From Zygnema cylindricum (Eukaryota; Streptophyta; Zygnematophyceae; Zygnematales; Zygnemataceae): a stretch of 25,442 bases of DNA. Of this stretch, positions 9,385 through 16,543 are shown piece by piece (the stretch's first letter is position 1; the number at the start of each line of letters is the position of its first letter). The notes below the pieces were generated by a model. It had not been told where the DNA came from, searched no databases, and saw only the letters and a list, made by a program, of their open reading frames with translations. Made by a program: the position numbers and the translations under genes. The stretch is taken from NCBI GenBank assembly GCA_037447655.1, contig JBBHKE010002535.1:1-25442 (forward strand). The letters run 5' to 3'.

Positions 9385-9432
9385 TTTTGTTGAGAGTGGC
9401 TTAAGCCACTCTTTAGTCCTTCCTATGGAGTT

Positions 9433-9530
9433 GAGGCAGCCATGGCTCCATTGCTCTCTCTCTCTCTCCTTCAGTGACTACAACAAGTATGGGGGCGAGA
9501 GAGAGAGAAGAGATAGAGGCAGGCTGCCTA
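9433..9530. repeat. Long imperfect hairpin in U3, outer 3' LTR
   Basis: GGCAGCC (9435-9441) followed by a CT repeat is mirrored by a GA repeat and GGCTGCC (about 9522-9528). The loop contains CAGTGACTACAACAAGT. The inner LTR has a matching hairpin at about 10998-11090 with loop CAGTGACTGCGACAAGT, although the stems differ in sequence. Confidence 0.7.
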
Positions 9531-9590
9531 CATTTTCTTTTCTAATAAATTTAGACCTAGAAAATATACTAAAAACTACTTATTTCAACA

Positions 9591-9603
9591 CTCCCCTTAT
9601 TTT
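9591..9603 (-). other. Polypurine tract of the outer element
   Basis: The sense strand reads AAAATAAGGGGAG immediately before the TG that opens the 3' LTR. It would prime plus-strand DNA synthesis. The inner element has the identical tract. Confidence 0.9.
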
Positions 9604-9614
9604 CTAGTCAAATT

Positions 9615-10093
9615 TTAATTTTTTTTTAACCCGCATTTCTCCCGACAATATTTTAATTTAGGAGAGGGCACAGGTTTGGTCATCATGTCAGCCACCATTT
9701 CTTCATCAGGTCTATACACAAGATTTAAAATTTTATTTTCAACTTTTTCTCTTACGAAGCTTAATCTTATGTCCATATGTTTTGCTTTGAAATGATGTTT
9801 TGGATTGGCTGCGATTGCGATTACAGCTTGATTATCGCAAAAGATTTCATGCACTCCCTCCTTCATATATCCCAGTTCTTGCAATAATGACTTCACCCAC
9901 ATTAGTTCTTTCACAGCAGAACAAGACCCCATATACTCAGCCTCCATAGTAGACTGAGCAACCACCTTTTGTTGCTTACTGCTCCAACAGCAAGCACCTT
10001 CCCCAACATACAACACATACCCAGAAGTGCATCGTCTCATAGGTGCGTCCCCATAACTGGCATCACTCCAACTAGTGATGTCAGTGTGCTCCG
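9615..10093 (-). pseudogene. Outer element: C-terminal RNase H piece of Pol
   Basis: This is the end of the outer polyprotein, cut off from the rest by the inner element. It begins at the insertion site and reads WSDASYGDAP, then STMEAEYMGS and FCDNQAVIAI, which carry the three acidic residues expected of a copia RNase H. PVPSPKLKYC lies close to the end. The upstream half resumes at 16544 in the same frame once the insertion is discounted. An ATG-initiated reading frame starting at 10139 comes from inner LTR sequence and is not meaningful. The stop (9615-9617) lies just upstream of the polypurine tract. Confidence 0.9.
10089..10093. repeat. Target-site duplication of the inner copia element, left (one mismatch)
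   Basis: CTCCG here faces CTCCC at 16544-16548. The inner element's own coding sequence at this position reads CTCCC (near 11636-11641), so the left copy probably mutated after insertion. Confidence 0.8.
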
Positions 10094-11142
10094 TGAAACT
10101 CTGAGACCTCCATAAGTCCTCAGAGTGGACAGCTTCCAAGAAGCCTCTAGGATAATCCTGACCCCTTTGTGTTTAAGCAAAAATAACTGCCACCCTGGCA
10201 GACAAAAACTCCGACCAACTTCACCCCTGTGAAGACAAGACTCCCCTGAGTCGATAGCAAAAAGAATCTCTGAATTTGCTCCCCTGAGCAGTAAGTTATG
10301 GAGGGTCAAAGTTGACCTTTTGTACAGAAGCTCTCTGGGAGAGGGGGTCCTATCTTCTAATTTTTCTAAGTCCTATCTCTCTCACAGACTCTATCTACTG
10401 ATGTACGGAACCAATCAGAATTGAGTTCCGTACGTAAAAGTACAGCTGCCGGTGTACTTTATGTACGGACATTGTACGACATGGCCAAAATGTCGACACA
10501 TGTCAAATCCGGATTCGGTGCCATAATCTCTGGAGATTCCACAATCCAACGGAATTTCGCCACGCGTCATCCGATGTGGCGATGGCCACAAACCGCCGAA
10601 ATCTTCCTCCGCGATCTCGGCGCAAATTCCGGCCGTCCCATTAAATTCGGCTTTAATCGTAGCCGTAATAAATACATGCGCGGTATTTGTTTCATTTACG
10701 AAACAAATGCGCGGTACTGATTTGTGTCCGTACCGTAAGTCGTACATTATATATTACTGGATCTATGTATCCCGTAATTCATTTCAGTTAAATGATTTAT
10801 CGTACGTATACATATGTAAATAATTATCAAACTATATGCTAGGTAACACTACCGCTAGATTAAACGGTTACGGCTACCGGCTATTTCGTGTCTGCCGGCC
10901 GGCAGGTACAAGGATCAAATCCTGCCGCCGGCACATACATTTTAATTAAATAAATAAACCCTAATATAAAATTCCCGTAAACCTCAGGATAGCCAAGGTA
11001 GCCATGGCTCTAGCTTCCTCTCCAATTTCTCAGTGACTGCGACAAGTTTGAGAGTTGGAGAGAGAAGTTAGAGATAGACTGCCTCGACTTCTATATTTCT
11101 TTTCAAACCTAGAAAATACTAATAAAACCATTAGTTTCTACA
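10094..11142 (-). repeat. 3' LTR of the inner element
   Basis: In element orientation it starts TGTAGAAAC and ends GAGTTTCA. It differs from the 5' copy (15495-16543) at about 20-25 positions by eye, about 2%. Landmarks on the + strand are a U3 hairpin (about 10998-11090), a B-box-like GGATCAAATCC (10912-10922), the sense TATATAAT (10746-10753), the CGCGGTA/TTTGTTTC hairpin (about 10677-10716) and a GTAC cluster (about 10400-10490) that includes the 9-bp inverted repeat GTACGGAAC ... GTTCCGTAC. Confidence 0.95.
10850..10935 (+). other. tRNA-like segment in U3 of the inner 3' LTR, antisense
   Basis: The B-box-like GGATCAAATCC (10912-10922) fits GWTCRANNC and lies about 225 nt from the U3 end, as in the outer family. 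It is followed by TTTT at 10940-10943. Upstream, ACGGTTACGGCTACC aligns loosely with ACGGCTACGCC of the outer LTR. The palindrome TGCCGGCCGGCA is part of it. Cloverleaf pairing is poor. Confidence 0.45.
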
Positions 11143-11155
11143 CTCCCCTTATTTT
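11143..11155 (-). other. Polypurine tract of the inner element
   Basis: The sense strand reads AAAATAAGGGGAG directly upstream of the 3' LTR. It starts right after the Pol stop codon TAG (11156-11158), so coding sequence and tract are adjacent. Confidence 0.9.
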
Positions 11156-11839
11156 CTAGTCAATCTTTAATTTCAGACCACACTTCTCCCTGCAAAAAAT
11201 TAGCTTAGGGGAAGGCACAGGTTTGGTCATCATATCTGCTACCATCTCACTATCTGGTCTGTACTCTAAACTGATTATTTTGTTTTCTACTTTCTCTCTA
11301 ACAAAGCTGAGTCTGATGTCCATGTGTTTGGCTTTAAAATGGTGTTTAGGATTGGCAGAAATAGCGATTGCTGCCTGATTATCACAAAATATTTTCTGCA
11401 CACCACTCTTAAGGTGACCAAGCTCACCAAGCAAAGACTTGACCCACATCAATTCTTTTACAGCAGAGCAAGAGGCCATATACTCAGCCTCCATGGTGGA
11501 CTGAGCAATAACCTTTTGCTGTTTGCTACTCCAACAGCAAGCCCCATCACCCACATATAATACATATCCAGAAGTACATCTCCTCATCGGAGCATCACCA
11601 TAACTGGCATCACTCCAAGTAGTGATGTCAGTATTCTCCCCACCCAAATGCAACCATAGATCTCTAGTTCCTACCAAGTATCTAAGGACTCTCTTAGCTG
11701 CCTCCCAATCCTTCTTAGTGGGAGCATTTAGACTTCTACTCAGCACTCCTACAGCTGCAGCTAAATCCGGCCGGGTACAATTCATAAAATAGATTAGACT
11801 TCCCACTACTTGCCTGTAAGGAATAGTCTGCATGAACTT
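11156..11839 (-). pseudogene. Inner element: RNase H part of Pol, downstream of a TAG
   Basis: This continues the frame of the gene upstream, separated only by the TAG at 11840-11842. It reads IPYRQVVGSLIYFMNCTRPD, typical of the copia RT-RH connection, then WSDASYGDAP, STMEAEYMAS and FCDNQAAIAI with the acidic residues of RNase H, and PVPSPKLIFC close to the end. The first in-frame ATG is at 11833, but a separately started protein is unlikely. The outer element has an arginine codon (AGA) where this one has TAG, so a point nonsense mutation is the simple reading. Readthrough cannot be ruled out from sequence. Confidence 0.9.
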
Positions 11840-14800
11840 CTATTCTTCAGGAGATAATTCCTCGTCTAAGACTATGACTCCTTCTTCCTCACTCCCCTCA
11901 CTTCCCTTCTTCAATTCCATTGGAGTTGTACAACTATTAGCTTTATCCATTTGAAATTTTTCAAGCATGTTCCCTATTGCTTCCTTTTGAGTCAATCTTA
12001 TAATTTTTCTTTTTCGGTCTCTCTCTACTTGAATTCCCAAAATATATTTTGCTTCCCCCATATCCTTCATTTCAAATCTCCCCTTAAGATCGGTTTTCAG
12101 TTTATTAATTTTTTCCATTGATTTACTTAAAACAAGCAAATCATCAACATAAATTGCAATAAATATAAAACCTTCCTCATCTTCGAAAACATAGATTGAG
12201 TGATCTGAGCTGATCCGAATATATCCTAGACCGGTAAGAAACTCATCAAGCTTCTTATTCCACTGTCGAGGCGCCTGTTTCAAACCATAAAGAGATTTAA
12301 TCAGCCGGCATACCTTACTCTCCTCTCCTTCTTCCACAAACCCTTCGGGTTGTCGCATGAAGATCTCCTCTTCTAATTCTCCATGCAAAAAGGCTGTTTT
12401 GATGTCCATCTGGTGCACTTCCATGTCTTCCGCCGCTGCTAAACTGAGAAGTATGCGGACGGAGGGAAATCTGACCACCGGGGCAAAGGTTTCCTCGTAG
12501 TCAATTCCTTCCTTTTGTGTAAATCCCTTTGCCACTAATCTTGCCTTGTAGCGCTCGATTGTGTTATCTGGGTTCAGTTTTAGTTTGAAAACCCACTTAC
12601 AACCGATTGGTTTTCGGTTAGGTGGACAGTCCACCAACTCCCAAGTATCGGCTGCCATGATTGAAGCCATCTCTTCATTGATGGCTGTCTTCCACCGGTT
12701 TCTTTCTGGACAAGTCATCGCCTCTCGATAAGTTTGAGGTTCATCTTGATGAGATAGTTTAGTTACCTTGTTATTAACCTGTTTTTCTTGCAGTCTTTTG
12801 CTACTTCTCCTCTCTCCCTCAAAATCTGAGGCCGGAATAGATGGTTCTCGTGGATTCTTTCGAACAAACTCGGCTTCTCCCCTATCCCTTGATTCCGAAT
12901 CAATTTCCACCACGTCTTCCGCTTCGAGTAGAGTTGTCACTGGAGTTTCCACAGCCGAGTCCTTTTCGGTCTGATTTGTTCCTGCAAGAATGTCATCGTC
13001 TCTAAAACCTGGATAGTTAGGAAGCTCAAAGTCATCAGAATTTTCTGACTCAAATCTGATTTTTACTGACTTTGTATATTTGAAGGGATCCACAGACTTT
13101 CCTTCATCCATAACTACTAGATGCTTTACTAAGATTATATCTTCTCTTTTTAGATCATAAACTCTATATCCTTTAACATCCTCATCATATCCTAATAAGT
13201 ATCCCGGTTCTCCTTTAGGATCTAGCTTCCAATTGGACCGATCAGTATCTAGACTGAATACTTGACTGCCGAAAACCTTTAAATGAGATAAGTCTGGTTT
13301 CCGGCCTGTCCATCTCTCATAAGGTGTTTGATCTTTTATAGCTGAAGTAAGAACTCTATTTTTGAGGTAATTAGCACAGTTCATTGCTTCTGCCCAAAAC
13401 CTTTTTCCTATCTTCTTATCCGACAACATACTTCTAGCACTATCACTTAGTGTTCTATTTAACCTTTCAGCTACCCCATTCTGTTCAGGATTTTCTGGCA
13501 CTGTTTTTTGGTGTTGAACCCCATCTTCCCTCAAAAAATCCTCAAACTGGTTAGAAGTATACTCTCCACCATTGTCACTCCTTACTCTCTTGATTGGAGT
13601 TTCATGGAGTTTTTCGCTCCATGCTTTATATTGTCTAAAACAGTCCTCAGCCTCTGACTTGTTTTTCAAAAAATATACTCGGGAATACCGAGACCAATCA
13701 TCAGTTATAGTCATCATAAATCTCTTCCCCCCCGGTGAGGGCACTCTAGCCGGTCCCCAAATGTCTGTGTGTACTAGATCTAGAAGTTTTTCTCCCTTGT
13801 AGGTGGCTGTTTTTGGAAAGGGTAATCTGTGTGCTTTACCTTGAGCACACCCACTACAATCACTTATATCATCACTCTCACTGAACTGAATCCCTTCCAC
13901 CACTCCCATCTTTTTCATCTCTCTTAACTTATCTAGATTCACATGCCCAAGCCTCTTATGCCACATCATAATATCATGAACACCAGCATAATAAAGTTTC
14001 TTCGTTTCATTACTTAAGATCAGCCTAAACATCCCATGGCTACCTTTCTCAGCAATGAAATAGACATCCTCCTCAAAACTACCAGTAAAGACTCCTTCCC
14101 TAGTGCTAGTGAAAAAACCCTTATCATCTAATAGTGATGTAGAGATAAGGTTTTTGTTCAGCTCCGGAATAAACAATACATCGGAGAATGTTAATATGGA
14201 TGTCTTTCCTTTTACTAACACTTTCAAGTCTACCGATCCTACAAGAGTAGTGGTGACTATCCTCCCATCCCCGTACTCTATCTCTACGGTGGGAATCTTT
14301 CTTATCTTAGTGAACAGGTGTCTATCCTTACACATGTGCATTGAGGCATCTGAATCTATAATCCAGCCTGCTTCACCTTTCAATCCACCGTAAGCACATT
14401 TCTGCCTTCGTGGAATTTCGACCTCATTTTTCGCCTCCAACTCCTCATCCAAAAGGAGCTCATCGTCCTCGTCCTCGGATGCAGCCTCAAGTACCTGTGT
14501 GACAAGGGCCTTTTTCTTTCCTCTCGGGGTACCACCGGTCGGCCCCTCCTTTAACCGAAGCTCGGTTAGCTTGGTGCACTCTGCCATATAGTGCCCCGGT
14601 TTCTTACAAAAATGACATAAACCTTTGGGAGCCCTTGGTTCGAACTCGCCAACCTGTTTTTTCTGCTCCCTACCCCCATAGTTTCCGACTGGTTTCCGGG
14701 AATCCTTGTTCCTCCAATCGGTCGCTGTTGCCAAGGCTTGGCCACTCTTTCCTCCCCTTCGGATCTCAATCGTATTCTCTCGAACGAGAATCATCCCTAC

Positions 14801-15514
14801 CACTGAGTTCCATATCCACCTTGAGTCCGGCAAGTCCTGCACACGGTTGACTATGTTCTCCAACTCATCAGGTAACTTCATTAGTAAACAGTTAACTTTT
14901 TCTTTTTCACTAAAAACTTTACCCGCACTCTCTAGCTCCATGAAGAGTGTAGCAAGCTCATTGCAAAAATCCAACATATTTCCCCCTTTGTATACATACT
15001 CCTTAACTTTCTGATCAGCCAACTGTTGTTGCTGAATCGTACCACTTCGGTACATCTCTATGAGAGCCATCCAAAGATCGGATGCTCTCTCTACCTGCAA
15101 ATGAGGACATGCAAGTCCTTGAGTGAGATGGCGTAGGATGAAGTGCTTTGCCGCCATATTGTTAAAGTCCCAGGTTTCAGTATCATTCTCCTCGTTCCTC
15201 GGAATAGGTGACATGAATGCTAAACCAGTTGCTATTGGTGTGGTCGCCTCCTTCTCCTTTCCTTTGTCCACCACCTCTCCTTCCTTTGTTTCCTCCGTTG
15301 AAGGTGAATCCTCTTTCCTGGTGAATCTGCTTCCTTTAAACCCTGGAGGAATTCCAAGACTTGATGGACGCCCCAATCGTCCACTCACTATCCCCCAAAA
15401 CCTTTTTTCGCATAGAGCTCCTATCATCATACTTTCCCAGTATATGAAGCCAGTTCCATTAAAGATTGGTACCCTAGAGGGTGGGCCCATAACCTGAAAC
15501 TCTGAGACCTCCAT
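11840..15514 (-). CDS. gag-pol: Inner element: Gag-protease-integrase-reverse transcriptase polyprotein (ends at TAG)
   Basis: A 1224-residue frame, numbered from the ATG in the LTR. Gag covers about 1-320, with the zinc knuckle CHFCKKPGHYMAEC at 300-313. Protease has DSDA at 387-390 where copia proteases have DS(G)A; the outer element keeps DSGA, so this enzyme is probably dead. Integrase has H519, H524, C553 and C556 as its zinc-binding HHCC, and a D584, D647, E683 triad with the D,D-35-E spacing. Reverse transcriptase has MDIKTAF with D1037 and YVDD at 1122-1125. The frame stops at codon 1225, before RNase H. Two in-frame starts are possible: ATG at 15514 inside the 5' LTR, and ATG at 15490 inside the primer-binding site. 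Both exist in the outer element and the upstream residues are similar (ME-x-x-E-x-QV), which favours the LTR start. Yeast Ty1 Gag also starts within its LTR. There is no envelope gene. Confidence 0.93.
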   Translation of the reverse strand: MEVSEFQVMGPPSRVPIFNGTGFIYWESMMIGALCEKRFWGIVSGRLGRPSSLGIPPGFKGSRFTRKEDSPSTEETKEGEVVDKGKEKEATTPIATGLAFMSPIPRNEENDTETWDFNNMAAKHFILRHLTQGLACPHLQVERASDLWMALIEMYRSGTIQQQQLADQKVKEYVYKGGNMLDFCNELATLFMELESAGKVFSEKEKVNCLLMKLPDELENIVNRVQDLPDSRWIWNSVVGMILVRENTIEIRRGGKSGQALATATDWRNKDSRKPVGNYGGREQKKQVGEFEPRAPKGLCHFCKKPGHYMAECTKLTELRLKEGPTGGTPRGKKKALVTQVLEAASEDEDDELLLDEELEAKNEVEIPRRQKCAYGGLKGEAGWIIDSDASMHMCKDRHLFTKIRKIPTVEIEYGDGRIVTTTLVGSVDLKVLVKGKTSILTFSDVLFIPELNKNLISTSLLDDKGFFTSTREGVFTGSFEEDVYFIAEKGSHGMFRLILSNETKKLYYAGVHDIMMWHKRLGHVNLDKLREMKKMGVVEGIQFSESDDISDCSGCAQGKAHRLPFPKTATYKGEKLLDLVHTDIWGPARVPSPGGKRFMMTITDDWSRYSRVYFLKNKSEAEDCFRQYKAWSEKLHETPIKRVRSDNGGEYTSNQFEDFLREDGVQHQKTVPENPEQNGVAERLNRTLSDSARSMLSDKKIGKRFWAEAMNCANYLKNRVLTSAIKDQTPYERWTGRKPDLSHLKVFGSQVFSLDTDRSNWKLDPKGEPGYLLGYDEDVKGYRVYDLKREDIILVKHLVVMDEGKSVDPFKYTKSVKIRFESENSDDFELPNYPGFRDDDILAGTNQTEKDSAVETPVTTLLEAEDVVEIDSESRDRGEAEFVRKNPREPSIPASDFEGERRSSKRLQEKQVNNKVTKLSHQDEPQTYREAMTCPERNRWKTAINEEMASIMAADTWELVDCPPNRKPIGCKWVFKLKLNPDNTIERYKARLVAKGFTQKEGIDYEETFAPVVRFPSVRILLSLAAAEDMEVHQMDIKTAFLHGELEEEIFMRQPEGFVEEGEESKVCRLIKSLYGLKQAPRQWNKKLDEFLTGLGYIRISSDHSIYVFEDEEGFIFIAIYVDDLLVLSKSMEKINKLKTDLKGRFEMKDMGEAKYILGIQVERDRKRKIIRLTQKEAIGNMLEKFQMDKANSCTTPMELKKGSEGSEEEGVIVLDEELSPEE
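15480..15494 (-). other. Primer-binding site, half-tRNA type, inner element
   Basis: Directly after the 5' LTR, the sense strand reads GGTTATGGGCCCACC. This is complementary to the anticodon-arm region of plant initiator tRNA-Met (GGUGGGCCCAUAACC, from memory), not to a tRNA 3' end. Drosophila copia is primed by a 5' half of initiator tRNA-Met in this way. The ATG in it is also an in-frame Gag start. The outer element has the identical 15 nt. Confidence 0.85.
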
Positions 15515-15587
15515 AAGTCCTCAGAGTGGACAGCTTCCAAGAAGCCTCTAGGATAATCCTGACCCCTTTGTGTTTAAGCAAAAATAA

Positions 15588-15690
15588 CTGCCACCCTGGC
15601 AGACAAAAACTCCGACCAACTTCACCCCTGTGAAGACAAGACTCCCCTGAGTCGATAGCAAAAAGAATCTCTGAATTTGCTCCCCTGAGC
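15588..15690 (-). other. Array of four AGGG-loop hairpins in the RNA leader
   Basis: In RNA sense order the stem-loops are GCTC-AGGG-GAGC (15679-15690), GACTC-AGGG-GAGTC (15640-15653), CTTCAC-AGGG-GTGAAG (15620-15635) and CTGCC-AGGGT-GGCAG (15588-15602). Stems differ in sequence and length but are fully paired, while the loop repeats. They lie about 95-200 nt upstream of the primer-binding site, where packaging or dimerisation signals of retroelement RNAs often lie. The outer 5' LTR keeps the GACTC hairpin extended to 6 bp (20521-20536) and a 5/6-paired version of the next (20502-20517). Function is inferred. Confidence 0.6.
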
Positions 15691-16146
15691 AGTAAGTTAT
15701 GGAGGGTCAAAGTTGACCTTTTGTACAGAAGCTCTCTGGGAGAGGGAGTCCTATCTTCTAATTTTTCTAAGTCCTATCTCTCTCACAGACTCTATCTACT
15801 CATGTACGGAACCAATCAGAATTGAGTTTCGTACGTAAAAGTACAGCTGCCGGTGTACTTTATGTACGGACATTGTACGACATGGCCAAAATGTCGACAC
15901 ATGTCAAATCCGGATTCGGTGCCATAATCTCCGGAGATTCCACAATCCAACGGAATTTCGCCACGCGTCATCCGATGTGGCGATGGCCACAAACCGCCGA
16001 AATCTTCCTCCGCGATCTCGGCGCTAATCCCGGCCGTCCGATTAAATTCGGCTTTAATCGTAGCCGTAATAAATACATGCGCGGTATTTGTTTCATTTAC
16101 GAAACAAATGCGCGGTACTGATTTTTGTCCGTACCGTAAGTCGTAC

Positions 16147-16154
16147 ATTATATA
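16147..16154 (-). promoter_or_regulatory. TATA-like box, inner 5' LTR
   Basis: TATATAAT on the sense strand, about 390 nt from the U3 end, conserved in the 3' copy and at a distance similar to that in the outer family. It would place the start of the genomic RNA near 16120. Confidence 0.5.
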
Positions 16155-16543
16155 TTACTGGATCTATGTATCCCGTAATTCATTTCAGTTAAATGGTTTA
16201 TCGCACGTATACATATTTAAATAAATATCAAACTATATGATACGTAACACTACCGCTAGACTAAACGGCTAAGGCTACCGGCTATTTCCTGCCTGCCGGC
16301 CGGTAGGTACAAGGATCAAATCCTGCCGCCGGCACATACATTTTAATTAAATAAATAAACCCTAATATAAAATTCCCGTAAACCTCAGGATAGCCAAGGT
16401 AGCCATGGCTCTAGCTTCCTCTCCAATTTCTCAGTGACTGCGACAAGTTTGAGAGTTGGAGAGAGAAGTTAGAGATAGACTGCCTCGACTTCTATATTTC
16501 TTTTCAGACCTAGAAAATACTAATAAAACCATTAGTTTCTACA

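Larger units (their letters stand above)
8550..9590 (-). repeat. 3' LTR of the outer element
   Basis: This 1041-bp LTR starts TGTTGAAATAAG and ends GAATTGCA in element orientation. U3 landmarks, read on the + strand, are a GA/CT hairpin (9433-9530), the perfect palindrome GAGTGGCTTAAGCCACTC (9394-9411) and a tRNA-like segment with a B-box (9303-9384). A TATA-like box lies at 9201-9208. Further downstream in the sense direction are the plant G-box CCACGTGG (9014-9021), TGCCACGTCAC (9032-9042) and a cluster of GTAC motifs (about 8880-8980). Confidence 0.95.
10094..16543 (-). mobile_element. Inner Ty1/copia LTR retrotransposon (family B), nearly intact
   Basis: LTRs of equal length (1049 bp; 10094-11142 and 15495-16543) flank a primer-binding site, a Gag-Pol region and a polypurine tract. 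It inserted into the RNase H region of the outer element, same strand, with a 5-bp duplication. Its protein is clearly related to that of the outer element, but most of the LTR sequence is not, so I treat it as a sister family. Known defects are a TAG at 11840-11842 and a DSGA-to-DSDA change in protease. Confidence 0.95.
15495..16543 (-). repeat. 5' LTR of the inner element
   Basis: 1049 bp, carrying the same landmarks as the 3' copy: B-box-like GGATCAAATCC (16313-16323), sense TATATAAT (16147-16154), the hairpin between TGCGCGGTA repeats (16078-16117) and four AGGG-loop stem-loops (15588-15690) close to the primer-binding site. The in-frame ATG at 15514 lies 19 bp inside the LTR. Confidence 0.95.

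Noticed and set aside
10037-10309. 90-codon ORF across the inner LTR junction
   Set aside because: A chance frame formed by LTR sequence and the interrupted RNase H region; its first part recurs at 15474-15710 with a different end.
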